Assembly: GCF_034067285.1 (NCBI RefSeq)
Contig: NZ_CP139286.1
Span: 1,178,001-1,242,000 of the forward strand
From: Acinetobacter pittii
GTDB lineage: Bacteria > Pseudomonadota > Gammaproteobacteria > Pseudomonadales > Moraxellaceae
Direction of reading: 5' to 3'
Length of the DNA stretch: 64,000 nucleotides
The notes under the pieces were generated by a model, which was not told the origin of the DNA, searched no databases, and saw only the letters and a program-made list of their open reading frames with translations. Below, piece by piece: positions 1 to 9,752 of this stretch (position 1 is the first letter of the stretch; every line of letters begins with the position of its first letter). Position numbers and translations under genes: made by a program.

Positions 1-397
1 TCTCAAAACCGTCATCAATTAAAGTACGTGCTGCTTTTAAAGTTTCGGTCACATTTGGATATAAGGTTTTCTCATCGCCTAAAACTTCAAGTTTTACTAG
101 ATTATGACCATCCAGTAACTCACGCGCTAACATACAAGTCCGTACCGCGCTGTCAGCATCAAAACAACCTGCAGTATTTGGTAGGATTGTATATTTTTCT
201 GGCGGAATAACTGAGAGTAAGTTTGGTTGATCCGGATTTTGTCCAATATTCACACGGCGGATTGCGACGGTTACGATTTCTGCACCACTGGCTTGAATAG
301 CTAAATCCGTTTCATTTAAGTCTTTATATTTGCCAGTTCCGACCAATAAACGAGATTGAAAAGAACGTGAACCAATAATGAGAGGGGTGTCTTGCAT
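1..397 (-). CDS. thiG: Thiazole synthase ThiG, partial (C-terminus beyond left edge)
   Basis: ThiG builds the thiazole phosphate ring of thiamine from deoxyxylulose phosphate, dehydroglycine or iminoglycine, and ThiS thiocarboxylate, in the cytoplasm. About 132 residues are present, beginning [13 protein letters not shown]. The segment VKLEVLGD near residue 102 carries the lysine that forms the Schiff base with the sugar in this family. The ATG at 395-397 lies 13 bases after the thiS stop, so the two are co-transcribed. The rest of the TIM barrel is outside the window. Confidence 0.95.
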
Positions 398-410
398 GGA
401 TAACTCCGAC

Positions 411-608
411 TTAGCCGCCGCCAACAGCGTGAATAATTTCGATACGGTCATGTTGAGCAATAGAAATTTGCTCTAATTTGCTTTTAGAAACGATTTGCTG
501 ATTGTGTTCTACAGCAAAGCGTTTTCCTTCAAGTGCCAGTTCCTGAATGAGTTGCAACAGGTTTTGACAAGGCGTGTCCGTTAATTCGCCATTTAAATAA
601 ATTTGCAT
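411..608 (-). CDS. thiS: Sulfur carrier protein ThiS
   Basis: Ubiquitin-like sulfur carrier of 65 residues that, as a C-terminal thiocarboxylate, donates sulfur to ThiG. The protein ends in Gly-Gly-Gly, giving the Gly-Gly tail that is adenylated and sulfurylated. I chose the ATG at 606-608 (MQIYLNGEL) because it gives the family's usual length; the frame stays open to 671 but that would overlap the upstream gene. It sits 13 bases from both DUF423 and thiG in one leftward operon. No TPP riboswitch was recognised upstream. Confidence 0.93.
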
Positions 609-621
609 GATCACATTCCGA

Positions 622-987
622 TTATTTTGCGTATTTGAAAGCATTCCAAGCCAAGACCAGCCATCCAGCAATCATTAAGGCTCCACCGATTGGTGTAATT
701 GCACCTAATATTCGTGGTAAACCTAGCGCCATGATATAAAGCGAACCACAAAAAAATAGAATACCAATCTGGATAAACAAGAAAGATAACTTGATTGGGA
801 AATGAGGAAGAACCTTACTTAAAATACCAAGCGCCAATAGACCCAGTGCATGATAAAAAAAGTAGTCGGTTGCAGTCTGCCACCAAGCAAGTTGCTCGGG
901 ACCCGCATGAGCTTTAAGACCATGTGCTCCAAAAGCACCCAACATGACTGCAAAGGCAAGATTAAGGGCTGAAATGGCAATCCACAT
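622..987 (-). CDS. DUF423 family small membrane protein
   Basis: A 121-residue inner-membrane protein of the DUF423 (E. coli YgdD-like) family, function unknown. It is almost wholly hydrophobic with about four membrane segments: near residues 3-20 (with GAFGAHGLK just after), 42-62, 68-88 and 95-115. The GAFGAHGL stretch and the C-terminal GPxGG-like ITPIGGALMIAGW are what identify it. It is the first gene of the cluster with thiS and thiG, but nothing in it suggests a role in thiamine synthesis. Confidence 0.85.
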   Translation of the reverse strand: MWIAISALNLAFAVMLGAFGAHGLKAHAGPEQLAWWQTATDYFFYHALGLLALGILSKVLPHFPIKLSFLFIQIGILFFCGSLYIMALGLPRILGAITPIGGALMIAGWLVLAWNAFKYAK

Positions 988-1061
988 AACAAAAAACGCA
1001 ACTGAATAATGAAAGGCAACGTTAACATAGATTGGGTTGGCTAAACATAGCCAGATAAAAC

Positions 1062-1082
1062 AAAAGGGCGAATCGCCCTTTT
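1062..1082 (-). terminator. Intrinsic terminator after rpoH
   Basis: A 9-bp perfect stem (AAAAGGGCG / CGCCCTTTT) with a 3-base loop. Read on the minus strand it is followed by a T-rich tract, 16 bases beyond the rpoH stop. The plus strand is also T-rich after the stem. Confidence 0.8.
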
Positions 1083-1097
1083 ATTTTTTCATTTATT

Positions 1098-1964
1098 TTA
1101 GCTTGCTGACATAGCAGTTTTAATCTTTTCCATCGCATTTTTTTCAAGCTGACGGATACGCTCTGCAGAAACATTATATTCAGCCGCTAACTCATGAAGA
1201 GTAGATTTGTCATCATCTAACCAGCGGCGTTGCAAAATATTACGTGAACGGTCATCTAACTGGTCCATTGCATCATGCAAGGCTGAAGTACTTTGCTCTT
1301 CCCAGTCTTCGTTTTCGACTAAACGAGCAGGGTCATAGCGGTTATCTTCAAGATACAACGCAGGAGCAGTATGTGGGGTGTCGTCATCGTCGTCGCCTTG
1401 TGCCTCAAAAGCAGCATCATAGGCAGTTAAACGACCTTCCATTTCCAGTACTTGCTCTGGTGTTACATTTAAGTCATTAGCAATCGATTGAGCTTCTTCG
1501 AGGGTAAGTTTTTTACTCGATTTTTTTAGACTACGTAAATTGAAAAATAATTTACGCTGAGCTTTTGTCGTTGCAATTTTGACAATACGCCAGTTGCGAA
1601 TAACGTATTCATGAATTTCTGCCTTAATCCAATGGACGGCAAAAGATACTAAACGTACACCCATGTTTGGGTCGAAACGTTTCACGGCTTTCATTAAGCC
1701 TAAATTACCTTCTTGAATAAGGTCGCCTTGTGGTAGGCCATAACCTGCATAGCTGCGCGCAATATGAACGACAAAGCGTAAATGCGACATTACCAGCATT
1801 TTTGCGGCATCAAGATCTTGGTCATAATAATAACGCTCAGCAAGTTCTTTTTCTTGCTCGGCCGTTAAAATAGGAATCTGATTGACAGTACTGATATATG
1901 CACCAAGGTTTACACCGGGCGCAGACAATGACAGGGGCATCAATTGATTGCTGCTGTCACTCAT
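1098..1964 (-). CDS. rpoH: RNA polymerase heat-shock sigma factor RpoH (sigma-32)
   Basis: Alternative sigma factor directing RNA polymerase to heat-shock promoters. The 288 residues hold region 2 ([32 protein letters not shown]), the RpoH-specific box around QRKLFFNLR near residue 135-145, and region 4 with the helix-turn-helix ([23 protein letters not shown]) at the C-terminus. An AAGGAG-type ribosome site precedes the ATG. It is monocistronic, with its own terminator. The 5' leader of about 130 bases could carry thermosensing structure as in enterobacteria, but I did not establish one. Confidence 0.97.
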   Translation of the reverse strand: MSDSSNQLMPLSLSAPGVNLGAYISTVNQIPILTAEQEKELAERYYYDQDLDAAKMLVMSHLRFVVHIARSYAGYGLPQGDLIQEGNLGLMKAVKRFDPNMGVRLVSFAVHWIKAEIHEYVIRNWRIVKIATTKAQRKLFFNLRSLKKSSKKLTLEEAQSIANDLNVTPEQVLEMEGRLTAYDAAFEAQGDDDDDTPHTAPALYLEDNRYDPARLVENEDWEEQSTSALHDAMDQLDDRSRNILQRRWLDDDKSTLHELAAEYNVSAERIRQLEKNAMEKIKTAMSAS

Positions 1965-2097
1965 GAGTTCTCCTTATAGGATCGAATGGGATAACCAATA
2001 AATTCATCTTAATTTGAATCAGCTTCATAATTAAGGAAAATTGGGTAGAGAAATGTAAAATTTTATGCAATTTCTAATCTTTTAGTTTAGCAAAGAA

Positions 2098-2343
2098 TTA
2101 TTGAGTTTCAATTAAATAGTGAAATTCTCTCTCTGATACGTGTGTAGTTTGACACATAAAATGATGCAAACCACAGTAACGAGTTACATCAATTTCGCTA
2201 TGAGGATCTGACGATTTTAATAAAAATTGTTGTTTGCCTGGCGCTTTTTTAAGTTCACGTTTTAGCATTAACAATGGCATCGGGCAGGGCTGCCCAAGGG
2301 CATTAATTTCAATGGGTGCTGTATTAGAAGAAGTATTGCTCAT
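2098..2343 (-). CDS. TusA/SirA-like sulfurtransferase
   Basis: An 81-residue cytoplasmic protein of the TusA (SirA/YeeD) family of small sulfur carriers, which pass persulfide sulfur to tRNA thiolation or other acceptors. The diagnostic LGQPCPMPLLMLKREL with the active cysteine in CPxP lies near residues 15-30. A longer-than-usual tail holds further cysteines (YCGLHHFMC). It stands alone between rpoH and a cold-shock gene, so its sulfur acceptor cannot be deduced from context. Confidence 0.85.
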   Translation of the reverse strand: MSNTSSNTAPIEINALGQPCPMPLLMLKRELKKAPGKQQFLLKSSDPHSEIDVTRYCGLHHFMCQTTHVSEREFHYLIETQ

Positions 2344-2716
2344 TCATCATCAAAACAACTAAAAAAAATATTCTAACAAATTTTTAGTAAATACAGCATA
2401 TTTTATGGAACAAGATAGGGGGAATTTCTATAAAAAATATTGTAATAAGCTGTTTAAAAAAAGAACTAAAAATAGGGGAAATAATTGAAAAAAATTCTAT
2501 TAATTGTCATAAACCCGTGTTAAGCTCGAACCGTTTTAGGATTTACCACACAATCAAATTGATTTAATAACCCTATAACAAATGGATGTAACCGGAAATT
2601 GTTGATAGTTTTACAGAATGATTACAAGCTTTAAGATTATAAATATTTTAAAACCTTGTTTGCTCTGCTGTTTGCAACACCGGAAGGTCCTTTTTTCAAC
2701 ATCTGAGGATTGACTT
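2344..2716. other. Intergenic region with the long leader of a cold-shock gene
   Basis: 373 bases without a supported gene. The right half is probably the long 5' leader usual for CspA-type genes; it ends just before the cold-shock ATG in CTGAGGA, a usable ribosome site. I could not define the promoter or a secure fold by eye. Confidence 0.5.
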
Positions 2717-2929
2717 ATGACAGCTCGTGAACAAGGCGTAGTAAAGTGGTTTAATGACACTAAAGGCTTTGGTTTTATTCAACGTAACGGCGGTGACGAT
2801 GTATTCGTTCATTTCCGTGCGATCGTAGGTGACGGTCACCGTTCTTTACGTGACGGCCAACGTGTAGAATTTAGCGTAGTTCAAGGCCAAAAAGGTTTTC
2901 AAGCTGAAAACGTTCAGCCTTTAGACTAA
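2717..2929 (+). CDS. CspA-family cold-shock protein
   Basis: A 70-residue single-stranded nucleic acid chaperone (OB fold). RNP1 is KGFGFIQ (residues 15-21) and RNP2 is VFVHF (residues 29-33), with the standard opening [14 protein letters not shown]. It has a long leader and its own terminator, so it is monocistronic. A second paralogue lies at 23544-23753. The charge pattern ([12 protein letters not shown]) does not let me assign cspA, cspC or cspE. Confidence 0.95.
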   Translation: MTAREQGVVKWFNDTKGFGFIQRNGGDDVFVHFRAIVGDGHRSLRDGQRVEFSVVQGQKGFQAENVQPLD

Positions 2930-2958
2930 GACTAATTCATCTTTTTGATGAATGATGG

Positions 2959-2990
2959 ACGCTCCAATTTTTGAATTGGGGCGTTTTTGT
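2959..2990 (+). terminator. Intrinsic terminator of the cold-shock gene
   Basis: An 11-bp stem (ACGCTCCAATT / AATTGGGGCGT, one G-U pair) with a short loop, followed by TTTTTGTTT, 30 bases after the stop codon. Confidence 0.85.
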
Positions 2991-3038
2991 TTATAATGAT
3001 CTTCTCATTCGAGAGATTGTTTGTTAGAGCACGTATTT

Positions 3039-4190
3039 ATGACATCTGGTTTTGAAACCTTGAATTTACATCCGCAACTTAAAAAGGCGATTGATGCTTT
3101 AGGGTTTACTCAAATGACCCCAATTCAGCAAAAGGTTTTAAAATATACATTAGCCGGGCATGATGCAATTGGGCGAGCACAGACAGGAACTGGTAAAACA
3201 GCTGCCTTTCTGATTAGTGTAATTAATGATTTACTCAATAATCCGGTTCAAGAGCAGCGTTTCCGTGGTGAGCCACGTGCCTTAATTTTGGCACCCACTC
3301 GTGAATTGGCGTTGCAAATTGAAAGTGATGCAAAGCTACTCACAAAATTCTCAGATTTGCACCTTGTAACATTATTAGGTGGTGTAGATTTTGATAAGCA
3401 AAAGAAACAGCTAGATGCTAATTTTGTCGATATCATGGTCGCTACACCTGGGCGTCTAATTGATTTTGTAGAACAAAAAGAAGTTTGGCTCGATCAAATT
3501 GAATTTTTAGTGATTGATGAAGCTGACCGTTTACTGGACATGGGTTTTATTCCTTCTGTAAAACGTATTGTCCGTTACTCTCCGCGTAAGGAACAACGTC
3601 AAACGCTGATGTTCTCTGCGACGTTTAGTTATGATGTTTTGAATTTGGCAAGACAATGGTTGTTTGAACCCATCACTGTTGAAATTGAGCCTGAGCAAAA
3701 AACGAATAACGATGTAGAGCAACGAGTGTATGTCGTGGCTAAACAAGATAAATATCGTTTATTACAAGATATTTTGCGTGAAGAGCCGATCGATAAAGTC
3801 ATGATTTTTGCTAATCGACGTGATCAGGTGCGCCGTCTTTATGATCATTTAAAGAAAGATGGATATAGAGTCGGTATGCTTTCAGGTGAGATTGCTCAGG
3901 ATAAACGTTTAAAAATGCTAGAGCAATTTAAGCAAGGTAAACATAATATTATGATTGCGACGGATGTTGCTGGTCGTGGTATTCATGTAGATGGCGTATC
4001 ACATGTCATTAACTTTACTTTGCCTGAGCAGTCTGATGATTATGTACACCGTATTGGTCGTACAGGTCGCGCTGGGTCACAAGGTGTAAGTATTAGTTTT
4101 CTTTCAGAAGATGATGCCTTTTATTTACCCGAAATTGAAAAAGCAATTGGTAAGAAATTACCACTGACCAGATTAGATGGTTACTGCTAA
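3039..4190 (+). CDS. rhlB: DEAD-box ATP-dependent RNA helicase, RhlB-like
   Basis: RNA-unwinding helicase; RhlB homologues assist RNA decay. Motifs in order: Q motif ([10 protein letters not shown]), Walker [28 protein letters not shown] in [16 protein letters not shown] in MFSATF, and C-terminal ARG-D ([10 protein letters not shown]) and [10 protein letters not shown]. The ATG at 3039 gives 383 residues; an in-frame TTG at 3021 with GAGAG upstream would add six. The tail after [10 protein letters not shown] is short and lacks the basic extension of E. coli RhlB, so another small DEAD-box subfamily is possible. Confidence 0.85.
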   Translation: MTSGFETLNLHPQLKKAIDALGFTQMTPIQQKVLKYTLAGHDAIGRAQTGTGKTAAFLISVINDLLNNPVQEQRFRGEPRALILAPTRELALQIESDAKLLTKFSDLHLVTLLGGVDFDKQKKQLDANFVDIMVATPGRLIDFVEQKEVWLDQIEFLVIDEADRLLDMGFIPSVKRIVRYSPRKEQRQTLMFSATFSYDVLNLARQWLFEPITVEIEPEQKTNNDVEQRVYVVAKQDKYRLLQDILREEPIDKVMIFANRRDQVRRLYDHLKKDGYRVGMLSGEIAQDKRLKMLEQFKQGKHNIMIATDVAGRGIHVDGVSHVINFTLPEQSDDYVHRIGRTGRAGSQGVSISFLSEDDAFYLPEIEKAIGKKLPLTRLDGYC

Positions 4191-4192
4191 TT

Positions 4193-4227
4193 AAAAAAAT
4201 CCCAATCATTTGATTGGGATTTTTTTA
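4193..4227. terminator. Bidirectional intrinsic terminator
   Basis: A perfect stem (AAAATCCCAATCA / TGATTGGGATTTT) with runs of A before and T after. It sits between the convergent helicase and lipoprotein genes and can serve both. Confidence 0.88.
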
Positions 4228-4228
4228 A

Positions 4229-4609
4229 TTAATTAATTTTACAATAGAAAGTAAGCGTTGTTTGATAGTCATCATCTTTTGCTAAAGATGCATTTTTACC
4301 AGTCAATGTACCAATAACACCTGCCGCAGCTTCAACCATTTGACCAGTTTTTTCACTTACAACATCTTTTAATACACCGTTGTAGGTTGTTTTTTCATCC
4401 ACAACCACTGGTGAAGTGCTTTTTGAGCAAGTTTTTTGGGCTGCTGTAATTGCATTGTTTTTTGCAATTAAATTGGTTTTGCCAATACCTGTAACTTCAA
4501 ACTGATTATTTTCTTTCTGAACTGCTAGAGTATTTTTAGGAGTAGTTGCACAAGCACCAAGTAATAAAACGACACCGCTCATTGCGCTCGCTAAAATTAT
4601 TTTTTTCAT
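4229..4609 (-). CDS. Small putative lipoprotein, unknown function
   Basis: I do not recognise a functional family for this 126-residue protein. It begins with a lipoprotein signal (basic MKK, hydrophobic core, lipobox LLGAC, cysteine near residue 19), so it should be lipid-anchored in the envelope. The mature part has a conserved-looking middle (FEVTGIGKTNLIAKNNAITAAQKTC) and ends TLTFYCKIN; with the lipobox cysteine removed, two cysteines remain and could form a disulfide. It is monocistronic and shares a terminator with the convergent helicase. Confidence 0.75.
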   Translation of the reverse strand: MKKIILASAMSGVVLLLGACATTPKNTLAVQKENNQFEVTGIGKTNLIAKNNAITAAQKTCSKSTSPVVVDEKTTYNGVLKDVVSEKTGQMVEAAAGVIGTLTGKNASLAKDDDYQTTLTFYCKIN

Positions 4610-4813
4610 AATTCACCTAAAGTTAATCGCTAAAAGATATTGCCATTTGAACACAGGTTTTCTAATTGATTTTGAATACGTTGTATGAGTTTTGATGTTT
4701 TGTATTAAAAAATGTCAAAGTGTGAGTTCGCTAATTTTATAAGCTAGATTCAATGGTGGATTAACGGTAGATTATGCTAATCTATTTTGAATTTTTGAGT
4801 TAGATCAATATTA

Positions 4814-5389
4814 ATGACGGATTCAGCAATACAAATAATTCACCAAAATATTCATCAGCGTCAGTCTATTGGCCAATTAGTTGAGCCAGCTCCAAATACA
4901 GAGCAATTAGAGTTAGCTTTCCAAGCAGCTTTGACAGCTCCAGATCATCATAGACTTAAGCCAACACGTTTTGTGGTAGTTTCGGGCGAACAACGTGCTG
5001 CTTTTGGAGAAGTGCTAACAAAGGCTTTGGCAGATTTGGGTGAAACTGATCCCGCTCAACTCGAACGAGTTAAACAACATCCTTTTCGCGCCCCGCTACT
5101 CATTTTGGCGCTTACACAATTACAAGATCATCCAAAAGTACCGCATTTTGAACAAATCTTAAGTACAGGGGCCGCAGTACAAAATCTTTTGTTATCTTTG
5201 CAAGCTCAAGGTTTTTCGACCATGTGGCGTAGTGGTGCAGTTGTTGAATCAAATTGGTTAAAACAGCATTTAGGCCTGCAAGCCCGTGATTTAATTTCAG
5301 GTATTATTTACGTCGGTACGGCAGCTAAAGTAATTGCACCCCGTGCAGATATTGAAAGTAAAGAATTTGTAAAAGTTTGGCAGGCTTAA
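4814..5389 (+). CDS. Nitroreductase family protein (YdjA-like)
   Basis: A 191-residue FMN-dependent oxidoreductase of the nitroreductase fold, closest in pattern to the small YdjA type. Visible family elements are the N-terminal HQRQSIGQL (RRS-like FMN-binding position), LTAPDHHRLKPTRFVVV, the helix QNLLLSLQAQGFSTMWRSG in the middle and the C-terminal GIIYVGT. The physiological substrate is unknown. It ends 34 bases before gpsA and is probably co-transcribed with it. Confidence 0.87.
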   Translation: MTDSAIQIIHQNIHQRQSIGQLVEPAPNTEQLELAFQAALTAPDHHRLKPTRFVVVSGEQRAAFGEVLTKALADLGETDPAQLERVKQHPFRAPLLILALTQLQDHPKVPHFEQILSTGAAVQNLLLSLQAQGFSTMWRSGAVVESNWLKQHLGLQARDLISGIIYVGTAAKVIAPRADIESKEFVKVWQA

Positions 5390-5423
5390 AAGTCTGTAAA
5401 AGTAAGAAATAGGATAATAAAAG

Positions 5424-6497
5424 ATGGCTGAATTTAAGTTTACAGATTTGGTAGAACCTGTTGCGGTTGATAAAAAAACCGCTTTACGTATTACCGTTCT
5501 AGGGGGAGGGAGCTTCGGAACGGCTATGGCAAATTTAGCTGCACGTAACGGTTGCGATACCATGATCTGGATTCGTGATGCCGAAACAGCTGAGGAAATT
5601 AATAAAACCCACATTAATAAACGTTATTTGCCGGACTTTACTTTAGAGTCATCATTACGTGCCGTGTCTGATCTTGAGCAAGCCGTGTGTGACCGAGATA
5701 TTATTTTGGTCGCAATTCCAAGTCACTCATTCCGTGATGTCTTAAAACAAATTGCTCCATATATTACTGCACAAGCGGTTGTTTCTTTAACTAAGGGTAT
5801 TGAAGCTAAAACTTTCAGCTTCATGAGTGATATTATTCGTGAAGAATTGCCGGAAGTACCTTATGGTGTGCTATCAGGTCCAAACCTTGCAAAAGAAATT
5901 ATGGCAGGTATGCCGTCGGGTACCGTTATTGCTAGTGATTCGGAATTAGTTCGTTATGCTGTGCAACATGCTCTGCATAGTGCTCTATTCCGTGTTTTTG
6001 GTAGTGATGATGTACATGGTGTGGAATTAGGTGGTGCGCTTAAAAATATTTATGCGGTTGCAATGGGAATTGGCGCAGCTTACAAAATTGGTGAAAACAC
6101 CAAGAGTATGATTTTAACCCGTGCTCTGGCCGAGATGAGTCGTTTTGCAGTAAAACAAGGTGCAAATCCACTTACATTCTTGGGGTTGTCAGGTGTGGGA
6201 GATTTATTCGCGACTTGTAATAGTCCTTTAAGCCGTAATTATCAGATTGGCTATGCTTTAGGTTCGGGTAAAACACTTGATCAAGCCAGTAAAGAGTTGG
6301 GCCAGACAGCAGAAGGCATCAATACAATCGTTCAGGTGCGTGGTAAAGCAGAAGAACTAGATGTTTATATGCCTATTACCAACGCTCTATATGAAGTTAT
6401 TTTTGAAGGGGCACCTCCTTTAAATATTGCATTATCTCTTATGAAAAACGGACATCGTAGTGATGTAGAATTTGTTTTGCCTCATCACGAAGTCTGA
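5424..6497 (+). CDS. gpsA: Glycerol-3-phosphate dehydrogenase [NAD(P)+]
   Basis: Reduces dihydroxyacetone phosphate to sn-glycerol-3-phosphate, the backbone of phospholipids. The Rossmann motif VLGGGSFGTAMANLAARNG starts near residue 25, after an N-terminal extension of about 20 residues. Further family signatures are SLTKGIE, VLSGPNLAKEI and the catalytic-lysine helix GALKNIYAVAMGIG, then LSGVGDLFATC. Length 357 is slightly long because of the extension. It is followed by sixA after 56 bases. Confidence 0.96.
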   Translation: MAEFKFTDLVEPVAVDKKTALRITVLGGGSFGTAMANLAARNGCDTMIWIRDAETAEEINKTHINKRYLPDFTLESSLRAVSDLEQAVCDRDIILVAIPSHSFRDVLKQIAPYITAQAVVSLTKGIEAKTFSFMSDIIREELPEVPYGVLSGPNLAKEIMAGMPSGTVIASDSELVRYAVQHALHSALFRVFGSDDVHGVELGGALKNIYAVAMGIGAAYKIGENTKSMILTRALAEMSRFAVKQGANPLTFLGLSGVGDLFATCNSPLSRNYQIGYALGSGKTLDQASKELGQTAEGINTIVQVRGKAEELDVYMPITNALYEVIFEGAPPLNIALSLMKNGHRSDVEFVLPHHEV

Positions 6498-6553
6498 AGA
6501 AGAAATGTCATAAATTGTGGTTATAATGCAAGAATTATTAACAAGGAAAATTT

Positions 6554-7009
6554 ATGCAACTGACATTGGTTCGCCATGGGGAAGCCGCTCCACCTGTAAA
6601 TGGTAACGACACTAAACGCCCTCTTACTGCTCGTGGACACGCTCAAGCTGAACAGACAGCAACATTTTTAAAAGATATTGTTAAGCCTGACATTTTTGTA
6701 GTTAGTCCTTTACTACGTGCTCAAGAAACATTGGCACATATTCAAGCGTATTTTAAAGATGTGCCTGTGCTGTTATGCGATAAAATTAAGCCAGATGATA
6801 ATGCGAAAGAAGCAATTGAGTGGTTATCTCAGGTTCCTTATGAGTCAATTGTAGTGGTGTGTCATATGAATGTAGTAGGACATATTGCTGAACTGCTGAC
6901 TCATGAAAGCTTTAATCCATTTGCATTGGCTGAAGCCCGAATTTATGATCAGGCTGTGATTGCAACTGGTTTATCAACACAAAAAAATAGTTTTATACCC
7001 ACAATATAA
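6554..7009 (+). CDS. sixA: Phosphohistidine phosphatase SixA
   Basis: A 151-residue histidine phosphatase that removes phosphate from phosphohistidine, for example on HPt domains or PTS proteins. The RHG motif is at residues 7-10 (LVRHGEAAPP) and the second catalytic histidine is in VVCHMNVVGH. A TATAAT box at 6522-6527 and an AAGGA site before the ATG suggest its own start of transcription. The gspLM pair follows 24 bases later, possibly read through. Confidence 0.9.
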   Translation: MQLTLVRHGEAAPPVNGNDTKRPLTARGHAQAEQTATFLKDIVKPDIFVVSPLLRAQETLAHIQAYFKDVPVLLCDKIKPDDNAKEAIEWLSQVPYESIVVVCHMNVVGHIAELLTHESFNPFALAEARIYDQAVIATGLSTQKNSFIPTI

Positions 7010-7033
7010 TTAAAAAAGGTTATTTCGCCCATT

Positions 7034-8173
7034 ATGCTGTATTTATGGATGCCTGAAACCAATGGAATATGGCATTGGTCTAACGGAGAAAACTGGTTAC
7101 AGGCTGCAAGTCTGGATCAATTAATACAAGACCTACAATTGCATCAAGGAAAAGAGGCTGTCGTCTTTTTTCCTAGCCGTCATGCTCAGGTATTCCAGCA
7201 ACAAATAGCAAAGTCTCATTACAAACAACTCGGAGCAGATGGTGTTAAATATTTGCTTGAAGAGTTTGTAACTTTGCCGATTGATCACATGAAAGTGGTT
7301 CATCATTTTCATGCTGATCAATTAACAATATTGGGCGTCGCAAAAACTACTGTGGAAACATGGCAACATGCGATGAATTTGTTGCCAATCAAGCTCGTTG
7401 CTTTATTACCAGACTTTTTGATTTTGCCGGAACCTCAAGATCAACAAGTTATTCTGTGTAATATTGATCAAAAATTATTGGTACGCGAAAGCAAGTGGGT
7501 GGGTAATTCACTGGATGATTTGGGATTGTTTTTGGAGTTCCAGCCAGTTGAAACACATTATCAATATAGTGGGCTGACTGTAGAACAGTTAGAAAGCTTA
7601 GAAGCAGCTTCTAGTGTTGAGCAGCGTTCAGAATTTTTTTATGAGTTTCAGGGCTTAGATAAACCTAAACAACATCCTTTTAATGTTTTACCAAAAGCCA
7701 AAGGGCAAGAGCAGACGGTTTCTGGGTACTGGAAAGCATGTGCGGTTATTGTTTTAGCAATAATTGTGGTTCAGTTTAGCTATGATTTGTTGCGTTGGGT
7801 GAAATTAAGAAATGTAGCAAATCAAACAGCTGAGCAGACAATTGAGCAATATAAATATTGGTTTGGTCCTTCTAGTCGTGTAAATGAACAAAATATAAAA
7901 AGCCAATTTGAAAGTCATTTAAGAATGAGTAAACAGGGTGATACACAAGCACTCTCTCTGTTGAGCCGTGTTGGACCTATTTTAATGCAAAGACAAATTT
8001 TAGCTCAGCAGTTAAATTATGATGCTTCTACACTAATCATGGCCTTAAAAGCAAAATCGGGAGATGATTTGCAAGCTTTAACACAGCAGCTTAATCAGCA
8101 AGGCTTCAAGGCAGAGTTAGGTAATATTCAAGCCGATGGTGGTGGGGCAATTGGGGTGGTGAAAATACAATAA
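7034..8173 (+). CDS. gspL: Type II secretion system protein GspL
   Basis: Inner-membrane platform protein linking the GspE ATPase to the periplasmic machinery. The 379 residues hold a cytoplasmic actin-like part (about 1-230), one membrane helix near 238-258 (CAVIVLAIIVVQFSYDLL), and a periplasmic ferredoxin-like tail. The stop overlaps the gspM ATG by one base (TAATG), indicating coupled translation. The remaining gsp genes are not in this window. Confidence 0.88.
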   Translation: MLYLWMPETNGIWHWSNGENWLQAASLDQLIQDLQLHQGKEAVVFFPSRHAQVFQQQIAKSHYKQLGADGVKYLLEEFVTLPIDHMKVVHHFHADQLTILGVAKTTVETWQHAMNLLPIKLVALLPDFLILPEPQDQQVILCNIDQKLLVRESKWVGNSLDDLGLFLEFQPVETHYQYSGLTVEQLESLEAASSVEQRSEFFYEFQGLDKPKQHPFNVLPKAKGQEQTVSGYWKACAVIVLAIIVVQFSYDLLRWVKLRNVANQTAEQTIEQYKYWFGPSSRVNEQNIKSQFESHLRMSKQGDTQALSLLSRVGPILMQRQILAQQLNYDASTLIMALKAKSGDDLQALTQQLNQQGFKAELGNIQADGGGAIGVVKIQ

Positions 8174-8652
8174 TGAAAATGTTAGCTCAATTGCAAAACC
8201 GGTTTGATCAGTGGATTGAACAAATCAATCAATATTTAGACCGTTTAACTGTCCGTGAACGTATCATGGTGGTCTTTACTACAATTTTTGTTGTAGTGGC
8301 TATTATTGGAGCTTCACTTTGGAAAATGCATTCCTTAGCAGAACAACAGCAACAGCGCCTAAATGATTTAAAAGATTTGATGGTGTGGATGCAAAGTAAT
8401 GCAGTCACGATGAAACCTGCGAGTGAGCTTGAGTTGGGTCAAGCAGAAAAAATACAACGTGTAGCTCAACAACAAGGGTTAACTGTCACTTCTCAACAAA
8501 ATGGTGAGCAGTTACAAATTATTGTTACTCATCAGAATTACGCAATTTTAGCGAACTTTTTAACCCAACTGGCGCAAATGGGCTTAAGTATTGAAAAAAT
8601 GGAAATGGTTTCAAGTGAAGGTCAGATTAAATTAACAGCGACGGTTCAATAA
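8173..8652 (+). CDS. gspM: Type II secretion system protein GspM
   Basis: A 159-residue bitopic inner-membrane protein that pairs with GspL. A short cytoplasmic part containing LTVRERIMVV is followed by one membrane helix near residues 30-49, a heptad-like periplasmic stretch (LAEQQQQRLNDLKDL) and a small ferredoxin-like domain. The start codon overlaps the gspL stop. Confidence 0.87.
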   Translation: MKMLAQLQNRFDQWIEQINQYLDRLTVRERIMVVFTTIFVVVAIIGASLWKMHSLAEQQQQRLNDLKDLMVWMQSNAVTMKPASELELGQAEKIQRVAQQQGLTVTSQQNGEQLQIIVTHQNYAILANFLTQLAQMGLSIEKMEMVSSEGQIKLTATVQ

Positions 8653-8741
8653 CATATTAAAATATGCTGGTCTTAAGCATGGTGTTTTGTGCTCCCTGTG
8701 CCTATAATATGCCTACCTAAAATCAGTAGATTGTGATTGGT

Positions 8742-9746
8742 ATGTTATATTCACTTGCTCGCCCGATGTTGTTTAGTTTAGCACCAGAGCGTGCCCATGA
8801 ATTAACATTATCTATGCTTGATAAAGCACATAAGTTCGGCCTGCTACGTCAGAGCGTAGAAGCGAAACCAACGACTTGTATGGGAATTGAATTTCCAAAT
8901 CCGGTAGGTTTAGCAGCTGGACTTGATAAAAATGGTGCACACATTGATGCACTGGCAGGTCTAGGATTCGGTTTTATTGAAATTGGAACCATTACGCCTC
9001 GCCCTCAGTCGGGTAATCCGCAGCCCCGCTTATTCCGTATTCCTGAAGCTAAAGCCATTATTAACCGCATGGGATTTAATAATGATGGCGTTGATAAGTT
9101 GATTGAAAATGTCAAAGCTTCAAAATTTAAAGGGATTTTAGGCATTAATATTGGTAAGAATGCCGATACGCCTGTAGAAAAGGCTGTCGATGATTATCTA
9201 ATTTGCCTAGAGAAAGTTTATAACTACGCTTCTTATATTACCGTTAATATTTCATCTCCAAATACTAAGAACTTAAGAAGTTTACAAAGCGGTGATGCAT
9301 TAACTGAATTATTGCAAACCTTAAAAGAAAGACAACTTGAGCTAGCCGAACAATATAACCATTATGTTCCTTTGGTTCTAAAAGTTGCACCTGATTTAAC
9401 AGCTGAAGATGTTGAGTTTATTGCAGCACAATTATTGCATTTTAAAATTGATGGTTTAATTGTTACCAATACGACTTTATCAAGAGAAGGTGTAGAAAAT
9501 CTTCCTAATGGTAACGAGTCGGGTGGTTTATCAGGCGCACCTGTTTTTGAAAAAAGTACAGAATGCTTACGTTTGTTTGCCCAAACATTAAAAGGACAAA
9601 TCCCGTTAATTGGCGTGGGTGGAATTTTGTCGGGTGAACAAGCAGCAGTCAAACAGCAAGCTGGAGCAACATTAGTACAGATCTATAGTGGGCTGATTTA
9701 TACCGGTCCTATTTTAGTGAAACAATGTGTTGCATCTATGTCATAA
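8742..9746 (+). CDS. pyrD: Dihydroorotate dehydrogenase (quinone), class 2
   Basis: Oxidises dihydroorotate to orotate at the inner membrane, passing electrons to quinone; fourth step of pyrimidine synthesis. The N-terminal amphipathic helix ([21 protein letters not shown]) marks class 2. FMN and substrate elements visible are [19 protein letters not shown], the catalytic-serine segment [15 protein letters not shown] and the C-terminal GVGGILSG. I chose ATG 8742 over GTG 8733 because it gives the normal N-terminus and 334 residues. A TATAAT at 8703-8708 lies just upstream. cvpA follows immediately. Confidence 0.95.
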   Translation: MLYSLARPMLFSLAPERAHELTLSMLDKAHKFGLLRQSVEAKPTTCMGIEFPNPVGLAAGLDKNGAHIDALAGLGFGFIEIGTITPRPQSGNPQPRLFRIPEAKAIINRMGFNNDGVDKLIENVKASKFKGILGINIGKNADTPVEKAVDDYLICLEKVYNYASYITVNISSPNTKNLRSLQSGDALTELLQTLKERQLELAEQYNHYVPLVLKVAPDLTAEDVEFIAAQLLHFKIDGLIVTNTTLSREGVENLPNGNESGGLSGAPVFEKSTECLRLFAQTLKGQIPLIGVGGILSGEQAAVKQQAGATLVQIYSGLIYTGPILVKQCVASMS

Positions 9747-9752
9747 GTGAAT

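Noticed and set aside
609..671. N-terminal extension of ThiS to 86 residues
   Set aside because: It overlaps DUF423, and the internal ATG at 608 gives the normal 65-residue length.
609..1030. TPP riboswitch upstream of the thiS-thiG genes
   Set aside because: No recognisable TPP-binding core was seen; the upstream DNA is the DUF423 coding region.
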